This document shows, in pieces, positions 23,193-36,500 of a stretch of 64,000 bases of DNA; position 1 is the stretch's first letter, and each line of letters begins with the position of its first letter. The notes beneath the pieces are model-generated. The model worked only from the letters and a program-made list of their open reading frames with translations, made no database searches and was not told where the DNA came from. The DNA comes from Phascolarctos cinereus (lineage: Eukaryota > Chordata > Mammalia > Diprotodontia > Phascolarctidae), in contig NW_018344215.1 of assembly GCF_002099425.1 (NCBI RefSeq), positions 868,001 through 932,000 on the forward strand, written 5' to 3'. Made by a program: the position numbers and the translations under genes.

Positions 23193-24104
23193 CAATCATC
23201 ACCATTATTATCATTCTTACAAACACTTTCTCGGCACTTAGCACAGAGTTATAAATTCCAATACTAGTTCAAATGAAAGAAGCTGGGCTAGGCAAAAATA
23301 TAGCCTTAATTTAAAATAAATTATTTCTGTCAATGAAAATCATGATGATAACAATGATAAATACTTTTTTGAGAGATGCAAAATAAAGAATAGAAGCAAA
23401 AAAGCTAATCAAAAGATTGAGGAGACTCATTCTGACCATCCTCTGCCTTCATTACTATAAATGTAAAACTAGCATCACATTAAAGGCCACAAAGCATTTC
23501 ATTTCCAAAGCATCAACACACCATAGGGATACTAATAACAAACAATGCTTATTCCTAATTTTATGCAGGCCAAATGTCGTCTTAAATGATACATAAAATA
23601 AATGTTTAACATTTTAACGGCTCTGGATTGGAGAACAGTTAGCTGTCTTCCACAGAAAGTCGTAATTCCAGTTGACTGATTTTTTTTTCTGATTAAAGGC
23701 CTACTTACAGCAGGATGATTTTCCCTGCTTAAGACATGAGAGCACATCAGCAAATTCAGAGGAGCTGAGTTCCTGGAATGAATTGATTACTTTGGCATTT
23801 TCAAGTATCATTCTGAAATCAAATTTATAAGCCAGCACTGGATTACTAATAAAATTTGAAGTTATTTGTGTAAACATTTTCAGCATCAGATGTGGCCTAA
23901 GCCAAAAATTATGATTTTTTTTAAAAAACATTTTCATTGAGCTACCTTGGTACAAAATTATTTTCCACACACACACAAATTCCAGGTCCATAATAAAATT
24001 CTCTATGAAGTCAGAAATACTCAGGCTTTCTTGTCAGTAGGGTAGTGCCCGGCGACCCGGTCGTGCCAACATGGAATCCTTCCCTCTAGAACCAGGACAG
24101 TCAC

Positions 24105-24501
24105 TCAGAGCTCATCAGACGTGATGTTGATATTTGGTAAGACACACTCTTGGTCCGAGTGGCAGCTCTGCAAGACGTCTTTATAGTGGTCCTTCAGCTC
24201 CTGATACACAGCGACAGTTCCTGGCGAGTGAACAAAAGGCAGTGGCTCTTCGTTCAGCAGCAGCTGCACCTGGTACTCCCTGGCAGGCGTCTCGGCATGC
24301 TCACAATGGTAAAGCACAAATATGAGATTGGCCGCGTAGGGTACAATGTGGCCGCTCCGGAACTGACGGTTCATTTGCTCCTTGTAATTGTAGGCAGTGA
24401 GGGGTTCTTTGTCCTTAAAATAGCCCATGAGAGAAAGCAGTGGCAGCAGCGTCTCTGCGTGTCCAAAGTGGAAGATGACTGGAGAAGAGATGGGCTGAGA
24501 C
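24105..24501 (-). CDS. MINPP1: MINPP1 last coding exon (HAE motif, SDEL C-terminus)
   Basis: The acceptor gttttctccag lies just right of 24501, and the stop TGA is at 24105-24107. The exon supplies the last base of Arg344, then [19 protein letters not shown] and the rest to residue 475. HAE (residues 358-360, 24453-24461) is the second active-site motif of clade-2 histidine phosphatases. The protein ends in SDEL, the ER-retrieval tetrapeptide of vertebrate MINPP1. The 3' UTR continues leftwards. Confidence 0.97.
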
Positions 24502-27500
24502 CTGGAGAAAACAACATGAAAAATGATCAAGACCCTAAGGCCAGGAACAGTAATCAGCAGTTCCTGGTGTCTTTTCTCTTAATCCTACTTCAGACTCCCT
24601 GACCACTGACATTCAGCCACATGTGGAATATGGCAGTGACCAAATCCAAGTTGGACAGGAATTCAAAGGCTGCTACCCCAGCCAATGACAATAAGAATTC
24701 CTCCAATGATGTGCCAACAAATGGCTAGCCAGCCTTGGCAGGAAGACGTCCAGGGACCTCACTCACCCCCTCAGAGATAGCTCTGAGTGTCAGGAATCGA
24801 TTCCTTCTCTCTCTCTAACTTCCAGCCACTACAGCTACTTCTTTCCTCTGGTGCCACAGAAAAGGAGAGCTTCCGCTGGGAGGCAGAGAGCTTGGCTTTG
24901 ACTCTCACCTCACACAAATAATAGCTGTGGGGCCTTGGGCCTCAGTTTTCTCATCTATAAAAAGAAGAGATGGACCTAACGCCCTACAGAGGTGCTTTCC
25001 AGCTCTAAAGCTCTGAATCCTATAGCCCCAAGCCTTCTAGTCCAAGTCAAACAATCCTTGGACTTAGCAGTCTTGGCCCCGTCCCTTGGTACACTGGCTA
25101 GCTTACCAATATCTCTCCTAAAATGCCTCAAATTAACCAATATGACCAGTCTAGTAATCATGTCCATGTAACTGTGACTGTTCATTACATCACATTATAT
25201 CCCTTTAACCATTAATTCTATAATCTTGTTAGAAACTGTTCAGGTCCGCTGTCCTATTGCAGAACAAAATATCAGGGGCACAGCTGCCTTTCTCCAGCCT
25301 ACAACACCCCTCTTATCTTTCAAGGCCCTTCCACAAGTTCTGAGAGAAGGGCTCAGCAATCACACCTGCCAGCTCTCCCAGTACCTTTGGAGGCTCTTGA
25401 TCAGGGCCTAGTGACAAACTTGAATGTGAGCTAAATGTTCTATTATTTCCTTGCTGATTTTCAGTTGGGCAACTCAGCTTGTCCTGTACTCTCCTCTCCT
25501 CTCACTGGACAGTGTTCTGCCCAAAGGAAGATAAATTTTGATGGCCGAAAACTATCTAGCTAACTTGGGGTTCACTGGCTAGATTTCTTTCTCAAAGACC
25601 GAGCCCTAAACCCTATTCACTCAGGATATCACAGATTAGATAACAATAGCTCCCGGCCCAAGCACTACTTCATGGTTATTTTTTGGGACCTCCTGGCTCA
25701 GAGTGAACATAAATAGTAACTGTTTCTCTTCTGGCCAGCAACCCTGAGGGTCTTCCCCTACCAGTTTAATTTTTTTTTTTTAAATTAAAGAGACCATCCC
25801 TTGACTCACTTCTTAAAGAGTCCTATTCACTGACTGGGCATTGCCTCATTCAGAATGAGAACTTGAAAAGACCTTAGCTTAAAAAGGCCAAGGTCTCTCA
25901 CTGCAACCCAGGCCATCTCCAGTCGTCCTGATCGATATCTAGCCATCAGACCCAGATGGCTCTGGAGGAGAAAGTGAGGCTGGTGACCTTACACAGCCCT
26001 CCCTCACTCAAATCAAAGTCAGTTGCAAGTCATGTTATCATCTCCCTGACATCATGGTCCTCTTCGAGAACAAAGGACAAACCACCACAATTTTCAGCTA
26101 CAGCTCCCCCTGTTGGCCATTTTTGTTCCAGACTTTCCAGTCCAAATTCCCTGTCTTTGCACTGGCTCTTGTCTAGGTCCAGAGTGCCCTCCCTCCTCAG
26201 CCACCCTCAGAGTCCCTCTCTTCCTTCCAAAAGTAGCTTGAAGCCTTTCCAGACGTGCCAATTGCTAATGCTGCCCCCTCCAAACTACCTTGTATTTTAA
26301 CTTCTTTGTGTATAAGTTTATATTTATGTTGTCTCTCCAATAGAATGTAAGCTCCATGTAAGTAAAGGCTGTTTCATTCTTTGTAACTGTATCCCCAGAA
26401 CAACAGTTTCCTCACCAGCCTTGCTTCATTCTGTTTGACATGATCCTCCACATAAGTCAATATGTATCTTGATACTCAGTCACTGAACACAAGTATGGGC
26501 ATAAAAGCAAGATGGTGAAAACACTGGGAGACATGGTTAGGGACCAAGAAAGGGAAAAACCCACAAGTCTGCAGACTACTTGGATTCTTCACAACTGAAT
26601 AAAAAGAAAACTGAGGAGAAACCAGACACTACTCAACCATAAATACCCCAACACTACTTCTGTTCCAAACCCTTCCAAAGCTCCTTGAATCCCTGTGACC
26701 CAGAAACATCCCCGTAAGGCACGTTCCTCAAGGAGATCGGACACAAAGTACCATAACATGCCAAGAGGCTCATGGAAGCTCCATCTGATAGCCAAGTACT
26801 AGAAGCAAAGTAGATGCCCACTATCTGGAAGAAGGCTAAGCAAATCAGGGCACGAGTGTAATGGCACATTACTGCAACCGAAGAAGGCAAAGACTGAAGA
26901 GTACAGAGAAGCAAAGGAAGGCAGGTGTGTCCCTAGGGATGCAGTATCCTGCATACACTGTCCTTTCTTACACTCTGTTACAAAAATAGCTTGCAGAGTG
27001 GTGGAGAAGTTAAGGATATATTTGGAAATGAAGGTGTTGTCAAAGCAAGATATCAATTAATAGAAAGATCCAGTTTTATTCCCCACAGAATAAAGCTCAC
27101 ATTCCTTGGCCATGCATTCCAAAGCATTCCTACCTCTATAAAATTAAGAATGGTCTTGGCACACATCAACAGGTGGCCATGACTTTGAAAGGAAGTATAG
27201 TGTCCAGGTTTTCTACAGATCCCACCTGCTGAGTCACACCTTCCGACTCCAAGGCTGGTCCTGAGGTCTGCTACAGCACACTGACCCTGCTACCAAAACA
27301 CCTGCTCAAGCTGGAAGGGGCCTCCCACACACTCACGAGAGAGGAGGACACTGACAGCCAAGAAGTTCAGTGAGCATAGCAGTGTCAGACCCTGGGAGCG
27401 CAGGAGCCGTGCTTTCCACTGCTGATGCTCACAACAGATGAGGAAGCCCAGGCCATGAAGCTCCTTCCCTGCTGACTCTCCTGATGATGCTTGTTTGCCC

Positions 27501-30500
27501 CTCCCCTGGAGGGACCACTCCCACGGCTTGAACGCTCATCCCACAGGCCTCACATCTGCCTGGCGCTCTGCCCTTCAGACCCCCGCATTGCCATCTAACT
27601 GCTGCAATCTGCTCAGAACTCAGTGGGCCTTTTTAGTCTGTCCTTCAGCTGCATTCTCCTATGTAAGTCATCTCTAATCAGAAATGTGAGCAGAGATGGT
27701 GTGAGCAGGACACAGCTAAGCACGCATCAGCTATGTGATACAAGAAAAAATGAAGCCTTTCCAGGGTGTGGCCTGAGTAACTGAAAGGATCAGCTCCAAG
27801 TGGACATGGCTTCTCCAACAATCACAAACACTTATGTCCACCACACTTTCCAGGCTAAAGGCCATCTTTGGTGATACAATGGGACCAGCCCCTACAAGCC
27901 AGACAGCCCGCCCTTCCTTCAGCTCTCACAGCTAGAAATTTCAGAATAGCTTTGGTGGAGCTGAGACAGAATAGCAACCCTGTCTGGATTCAGACTACAT
28001 GTGCCTGGAGCACAGGCCGGCCAAGTGCCTGAGGGGTAAACTCTCTGAGGGGGGGCTGCCTCTGTCTCCCTTCCCCCTCCCCCAGGAGGCCATGTGACCT
28101 CCCAAAGGGTGGAAGATTCTAGGCTTGCCATGGGGGAACAGAAGGTTATACCAGGCCTGAGGCGACCTTCACAAGAATCACAATAATAATAGTGGCATTT
28201 ACACAGCAGTTTAAGGTTTGCAATGTGCCTGACATGTTACCTGTTTTGATAGAGGAGCCCGCAAAAGGACCACACATACGCTCTGTACATTTAAGTCCAC
28301 CTTTCCCTGGATTCTCGATGCACTCATGGCTTGAAAGCATATTTGTTCTTTCTTCAAGTTTACTGCTGTGTTCGTGCCACACAAAGATGGAAAGATCACC
28401 GCCACTTTCTGAGGTCTCTTGTAACAAAGTGAAAGAGTTAAGTAAAACTACCAATCGCCTCATCCTGAAGGGCAGCAGTACTCCACATCAGCAGCCTCTC
28501 CTCGCTATTTGGTCAATTAACAGAATCTATTTTCTCTCCCTTTCACCCCTCACCACACGGAAAGGAAAAGAAAAAACATCTTCTTGCAAAAAATACACAG
28601 AGCCAAGCAAAACAAATCTGGCAGCTGGGGACACCACAGTGCCCAAACCACCAGGCCTGGAGCCAGGAAGACCTGAGTTCAAACCAGCCTCAGAGACTTA
28701 CTAGCTGTGTGATCCTGGTAACCTGTCTGCCTCAGTTTCCTTATCTGTGAAATGAGAATAATAATAGCACCTACCTCCCAGGATTGTTGTAAGGATAGAA
28801 AGAGGTATCCATTAAAACACTAGCACAGAACCAGGCCCAGAGTAAGCAATTCTCCTCCCACACTGATGGTATACAAAACTATCTGTCTCCTCCTGCACCC
28901 TAAAGCCAGCACCTCTCTGCCATGGATAATAGTCCAGTGGAATCATGGTCAGTAGACTGATTTTTATACCCCTGTTACAGCTTTCAAGCTTTCTTGTTTT
29001 CCCAGTGCTGTTGCTACTGCATAAACTATTCTCCTGGTTCTGCTCATTTCGTTATTCATTAGGTTATAAAAGTCCTTAAAACTGTTCATTTTGGGATACT
29101 GATGTCACAATGTAAACTGGTCTTCTGGTTCTGTTGACTTCATGGGGTGGTCACCACACAGCCTACCCTACTCAAGTGTGGTAAAATGGTGCCCTAGAAT
29201 GTGGTTTGGGGTATAAACTGTGAAATCTCAGACTTAAAATCTTAACACAATTTCCACAGGAGACGATTACTTCATCACAAAAGCTCTCTACTAGATTATT
29301 AAAAATTTGACTAAGAATGCTCTCCTAACCCTCCCAAGTCTCACGCATCAGGTGACTCCAGTGCCTGTAAGTTGGTCATATGCAAACCCACAGACAAGAA
29401 GGCGGTTTTCCCCTCCCGCCTTCCCTCCCCAAGAAGGATCCGGCCTGTCTTCCAGCCCGCTTCGGACAAGTCACCACAGCTGGTTCCTCTCTGCAGGCCC
29501 CATTTTCACTGTCAGTGCAGAGGAAGGCTCAGGCCAGAATCTCTGAGCAGCCAAAATGTGCCTTTGCCAACAACCCCCCCCACCCAACCACCCTTTACCC
29601 CCCACGATCCTTCCCACTTCCTGGAGCTCCAGTAAATGTTTGTGGAGTGAACGATCAGCCCCTTCATCACTAGCACCATTCTGTCTCCTGAAAGGGCCAA
29701 GTCCCTCCGCCACTCCACACCGACCGCATCGAGCGTCCACCCGGGAGGGCCTCATGCTCAGGTGCTCTGTGTTCCAAAGTCACCTCTCATTCACCTGAAT
29801 CAAACCTCCTGCCCTATTAAATAATAAATTCTATAATGAAAAACAGCTGTTTTGAACCTTACAGTTCATCGCATCTGCCCCGCTCCCTCATCCTAATGCT
29901 GTTTTCTTGCATCTCAGTGCCTTACAATCTTTACAAATCAAACATATTACAAGTGACAATGGAGGCAGGCTTTTCTCATTGCTATAGCTCTTAGCAGACA
30001 GAAAAAAAAATTACCTGTCACCTCAGCACAGAGCAAAAGAGCACTGGGTTTGGCGCCAGAGGAACTAGATTCAAATCGTGGAGCTCTGTGTGACCTTAGG
30101 CGAACCTGGCCTCCCCGGGGCTGCGCTTCCTCATCTGTGAAAGGACAGGCCTGCAGGGGAAGAGCCTGGAGGCTGCCCAGGATTACACTCTTCCATGGAA
30201 CGGCAGCTGCCTCTGGTTTCTTTCACGTCCCAGATAAAATGCCTCTTTCCTAATCCTCCTTCATGGGAGTGCCTTCCCAAACTCCCTCCTCCACAGAGCT
30301 CTCAGTAGCCCCAGGCAACCCACCTAAAGCACTAAACGGTAGAATACAGTAGTCCCTGACCTGCACTGCCAGAGGAGCTACCTGGACCGACAAAATCGAT
30401 AACTGTTTTTAAAGCCCCTACTACGCACCAGACACAATGGATGCCTCATAAAGCCCAATCCTATAGGACGACAGGCTTGGACCTGGCAGGGCCTTACATT

Positions 30501-33500
30501 GTACAGATGAGGAAACTGAGCCCCAGGCAGGCTAACTATGGTGTTATGGCACTTCTGACCATTTTAAACTATTTTTCCAAGAAGCATTCCTGTTGAGCTA
30601 AAAAGTTAAGTGTCTTTTCATTTCACATGCATGTACATATTTTGTACATTTTTAAATAGCAGTGATGAAACACATCATCTTAGGTTTTAAGCCATTGTCC
30701 ATGTAAAAAATTTAGCCTACAAAATGTGCCAATGGGATTCCATCCACCTAACTTCACTAAGCAACTTCAATGTGGGTCACTCGTATCTTTATTTCAACAA
30801 ACTACACAAAAAAATCAAAGGCTCGCACACTATTTGCAAATCAAATTGCTCCTTCTTTGAGCACTCTGATGAGGCCATGTTTATTTACTCACTGCTCAAA
30901 GGCACAGGGCTTCATTGCTAGGTCACTGACAGATGGAGCTTTTGTACCAAACGTTGATTACATATGGTCTCTGGATTCAATCAGTCAATCCCCCATGACA
31001 CAACAAAGAACACTGAAGCCGAAGCTGGGCCTGGACAGTGGGCACTGGTACAAGGAGGGCAAAGAGGTCAGTTTGGAGGCAGAGACAGCAAGGACCGTGG
31101 CCACCAGCACAATACACAGTTGGACAGGGAGGAGAATGGCAACGAAAGACTTCTCCACCTGTTTCAAGGCCCTCCTAAGAAGGGACAAAAGAGCGGGGAC
31201 CCTCATCCACCAAAGCCTGGGCAAGCCACATTACTTTGTCTGTAAAATCTTCAGTCTCCTTAGCAGAAGGTTATTTTCTAAAAACATGACAGGGAGGAGA
31301 CAGGGAAATGTGTTTTTCCCCTGTTTCTACAAGGCCAGAGGTTCTTTAAAAACAATCTTAAAAGGGGGCAGCTAGGTGGCACAGTGGGTAGAGTTCTGGC
31401 CTTGGAGTCAGGACGACATGAGTTCAAATACAGTCTCAGACACATGACACTTACTAGCTCTGTGACCCTGGGCAAGTCACTTAACCCCGACTGCCTCACC
31501 AAAAAGCAAATAATAACAATAATAATAATAATAATAATAATTAATAATAATTTTAAAAGAAAGGAAAAAATGAGTCAGAGGCCCCAGAACTGAATACTTC
31601 CTTAGCTACTCGCTCTCTGTGTGATTTTGGGCCACATCATTTAATATCTCTAGGACCTGATGACCTCTTGGAGTCCCTCCCAGCTCTAAGCCTGTGAGTG
31701 TGGGGTCTCTCATGTCTGTCTGTCTGTGTCTTTCTCTCTGTCTCTCCCTCCCTTCCTCTCCTTCTCCCCCCAGCTCCGCCATCTGTCTCTGTTCTCTCTC
31801 TGTCTCTCTGTATCAAACTCTGTCTCTATCTCTGTCTCTGTCCCTCTGGCTTCACAGTCTGAACTTGCTACCGACTGCTGTTAGTATGTGACCACCTAAT
31901 AACCCCTAGGGGAGGAGCACGCATTTCATTTACACTGATCCCACAGGATTACCTAAGAAACTTCAAAGGTATCTAAATTTAAAATAAGAGGTCACAAATG
32001 CACATGGTTAAGGCTCGTTGTGACAGACACTTCAAAAAAAAAAAATCCCAAACATGAAACAAAAATAATCTCATCATAACGCCAGAGAAAGACTGACAAT
32101 TACTGAGGCATTCCTTGTCTTTCAAATGGACTTACCTTTGTCTCTGTTCAACAGCTTCGTCCAAATGATGAAATATGTCCTGGAACAGGCTGCAGCTGGA
32201 CCGACTGTTGATTGCATAGCCGTGTCCCCTTTTCCAATACTGCTTCAGGTCATTCAGGTATTCCAGCACCTGGAAGTGTACATTTTAAAAAGCTCTGCTC
32301 TATTTTTCAAGGTCGCAGTAACTCACTCCCCTCACAGAAGAGCCGCTAGCAGGCTCCTGAGTGGCACATCCACGTGACATGGCTAAGCTGCAGAGGCGTA
32401 CTGAGGACAGGAGCTGCTGCCTCCCAAGGGGGGTCAAGGCTCTTTTCAAGACCCTCCTGGTAAGGGGCAGCTCCGTTCTGTTTCCCCTCAGGCCTGACTG
32501 CCAACCATGCTCTTTAAGGAGAACAATGATAGATCACATGAATTACAGTTATGGAATTAAATTGGACTTAGGATCGAAACAATATTAAAGTAACTACCAC
32601 TAAGCCATGCCCGTCCAATTTGAGGTCAATAATTTAGCAAAATCCAGTGTGTAGCATGTCCCATCCTGAAACTCTCCAGTAAATTAGGTCAGCTGCCCCC
32701 AGGAGGATACTTCAGCACTCTACAATCATCTCTGGCACAGCCTGGAGTACAGAGAGGTGACAACCATTTGCAAAGCCAGACTCACAGAAACCAGCACGAC
32801 AAAGAACATGCTGCTAGACATCACCAGCATGGGAAAGTAGGGAACACCAGAAAAACCTATTGATTTTGCAGTTAGAAAACTATCCACATGTTAGCTGCTG
32901 CTTCTGGCTTGGCCTTGCTCATCTCCCTTCTGTGCTAGTGACTTCTCTTCCTGCCTGAGGCAGGTGTGACTTGCCTGAAGCTGTTATATTCATAGCTAAG
33001 ATCTAAATGCAAAGTAGTTACCTTATTCTTCCTTGAGAAGGGAACCTGTGATTTCATCAGCATAAGGTTCTTCTCAATGAGTAAACTCCTCCCACTGACA
33101 CAGGAGAGCAGATTCTCGCAGCTCCTCACCTCAGGTCTCCCTGCCTCCCTGGCAAGCTCTCTGTCCACTCCCCGATGCTGCCTCTCACTTCTATAGTCTC
33201 CTAATGCAATCCAGCTATATTTGCTTTTAATATTTCAAAGCTCCCTGCTACTCACAGAAACCAAAATCCTCCAAAACCCGTAACAGACTACCTTCATGAA
33301 TTGCTGTGGCCAAAAACAATCCGCCACCTGGTGGTGAACCAGTAAAGTTATACTATAGGTTACATGGGCTTTCATGGGCTGCCTTGAAAAACCACACATC
33401 CCTTTCTTATCCGTTGTTTCTGTGGGAAACTATGTTTTGAGTCCCAAATAACCATTTTACATATGAACAAAGGAAAAGGATCCACATGCACAAACATATT

Positions 33501-36500
33501 TATAGTAGCTCCTCTTGTGGTGGTAACTTAGGAGGAAGGGGGAGGGGTGTTTGTCCATCAATTGGGGAATGGTTGAACAAATCGTGGCAGGTGAGTGTAA
33601 CAGAATACTCTTGTGCCATAAGAACTGATGAAAGAGGCAGTTTCAAAATAACTTGGGAAGACACAGATGAACTAATGCAGAAAAAAATGAGGAGTACAAT
33701 TTATACAATAACAACATTGTAAAGATAAAAAAACTTGGAAAGATTAAGAATGTTGATCAACATAATGACCAAGATGATGAAGGCTGCTGCTCACCGCCTA
33801 ACACTGAGGTGAAGCACTCACTGTAGAATGTGACAGATTTTGGGGACATGGCAAATGGGGTATGTTTTGCCTGACTATGCATATTAGTTACAAGGGGTTT
33901 GATTTTCTTCAATGGAGACATGAAAAAGAAAATAGATTTCTATTAATTTTTTAAAATGAACTCAAAGTTTTATTTAATAATTAATTTATCCAATTGTCAA
34001 GAGTAAGTCACATATTACTTTCATTTTAATCCCTATTTAGGAGATCCATTCAATCCTTCATGGAAAAGAAGCAGAAACACGCAGTTTTCTTTACCGGGAC
34101 CCTGGGTTCCAAGCTCCCCAGCACTAAGTCATGCTTTCCCACAATGTCTCTCCTTTTAGAAGCTGTGCCTGATTGAATGCTGAGCGGCTAACACAGCTGC
34201 ACTCTGCACTTACCTGAGCATCCTCTGTGTCAAAGACATCGCACCAGGGGGACTGAATGTCTCTAATAGCCAAGTCAAATGAGCAGGAAAAAAAGGCGAC
34301 TTGGATTAAATCTGGTGAAAGAAAGCAAAATGTTCCAAGTTATAATTTCTATTAAAAAAAATAGCAGAAGGTCAATAGTCCTTTGTAAAATAAAGGTTGG
34401 ATTTGGTCACTAAGGCTCCTTTCCTTCCAGTTCTGAAATTCTATGATTCTGTGAGTTGCACTAAAGCAAGACTTTTTTTTTTCTACCAGGGGTCAATAAA
34501 AAAATGAAAAGTTATTTTAAGGTCAAATTCAAGGCTAAAAACAAAAACACACCCAGCTTAATTTGGCTAATATTTAGGGTTTTAGTTTTTAATTATAATT
34601 ATATACATACACACATATATGGGGGGGTGGGGAAGAGAAAGGAGAGAAAGGGGAGAGAGAGAGGGGGGAGAGAGGGGAGGAGGGAGGGAGAGAGGAGGAG
34701 AAGGTGGGGAGACCAGCTGGGAGGCTATTACAACAGGTCAAGTTTAGGTGAGGACCTTTATCAAGATGGTATCTGCAAAAATAGATATTTAGAAGATGGA
34801 TCTGCCACTCCTCAAAGGAAGAAGGAGGAAGGATGATGGGAGAAGAAGGAACCCAATAACCAAGGTGAGGAGCAAGGGTGATTAAGAAAATGATGAAACA
34901 GCCATCAGGAATGAAAGTAAAAAAAAAAATTCAATTACTTAGTGTTCAATTACTAAGGAAGTTATAATACTGAAGATTTGCACCCTTTTCTGGCTTTTTT
35001 TTGGTTTGTTTCTAAGTTGTTGATCTACTGACAACTTATTTAGCATAATATGTGTATAATATATAGTTTAGGAGGAAAAAGAGCAACACTCAAGTTAACA
35101 GATTGTGCTATATGAGGTTTTTATTGTATGTGCTTACATTCCGGAAAAATAAAATCTAAGTACCAACATAGACATATCTATGCTATTCAGAATTATGGTG
35201 GAATGCCCCTGTATCTGGAACCTATTCTCTGGGCAAATTGCAACATTTCTGGACTTCAGGTTGCTCATTTCTAAATGGATTCTGGGAAGACCTGAAGTAG
35301 ATATGCATTTATTGCACCCTAACTAGAGTTATTTCACTCATATTTACCAAATCCTCTTCACTTAAAGACTAAAGCAAAGGGAACGAATTCCCTCCACCAT
35401 TTCTACGGATGATTCTAGTTCTCAAATTCTATGACCAGTGAAGATGTAGAATCATGTCTGGTATTTCTTCATACAATAAAGGTTTTTATTCATCCAGCTG
35501 GTACTGGATTAAATTCAACCTCAAGGGAGAAAATGTCACCAAGGCACTTATTAATTGCCTTACAGCAATTTACAGATGTGTCAGCTCTTGCAAATGCTCT
35601 TTTTATAGTTAACAATGATCCTTTCTCTCAAAAACATGACCGTTTTTATATTTACAATGGGTTCTTTATATATCCAGGTAGAATTCCATTTAAAGAACAA
35701 AATGATAACCTAGAGCTCTATGTAATAAAGATCTCTTGGGGCAGCTAGGTGGCGCAGTGGATAGAGCGCTGGCCCTGGAGTCAGGAGGACCTAAGTTCAA
35801 ATCCATCCTCAGACACATAACACTCACTAGCCGTGTGACTCTGAGCAAGTCACTTAATCCCTACTGCCTCGCCAAAAAAAAAAAAAGGATCTCTCCATTC
35901 ACAAGGTCATAGTTAAAATTAATGCTACTTTGCTATGATTTTTAAAAGAAAAATTCTGTGTAAGAAGCTCTTCCCCATATAGTAGTCAATCTCTTCAATA
36001 ACGATATTGCACTTTCAACATATTGCCATATTTCAATTCCTAAACAACAGTTAAACTTTGAAAAAAATTTCAGAGGGCTATAGAGGAGAGAGGGATGGTG
36101 TCTTCCTGTTCTGAGAGGGCAAAGAGTGCTCCCTTCTGGGAAAGGGGAGCTAAAGAATATCATGCGCATCGGCAGTGTTCAGCTCAAATAGAAACAGAGG
36201 GATACATAAATAAGCATCCAATCTGTGGCCCCCTGTTTTCTTAAGAAATCACACATTAACACTGTCTGTGTTCAACTGCATTATTACTTACTTAATTAAG
36301 CATTTCTCAATCCCACTGAGACCCGGTTCAGGCGCACTGCAAGCTGAGGGGTCGTAAGCCCTGATGAAGACAACAGGGTTCTGCCAGCGCTACACGTAGC
36401 GGGCATTAGTGGATGATGGCCTTCTGTATCTGAAATGCTGTTTCTAGGCCAGAGAGCATCGTGCCACCTGCTGCTGTGGCCAGAAGAGCTCCTCTTTTGA

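Larger units (their letters stand above)
20130..24104 (-). other. MINPP1: Probable MINPP1 3' UTR / downstream region
   Basis: Between the MINPP1 stop and the duplicated CR1/L3 block at 20117 there is no coding signal on either strand. The DNA is AT-rich and low in repeats except for one SINE at 23038. Read on the minus strand it looks like 3' UTR. An AATAAA lies at about 20147-20152, followed within about 20 bases by tgttgg and a long T-run, the layout of a poly(A) site with a G/U-rich downstream element. Another AATAAA (complement of 22264-22269) could serve a shorter form. A 4-kb UTR would be long for this gene, so another transcript is possible. Confidence 0.45.

Noticed and set aside
30770-31375. 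201-codon + frame in MINPP1 intron 4
   Set aside because: No domain, ends in a SINE, antisense to the gene; no support beyond length.
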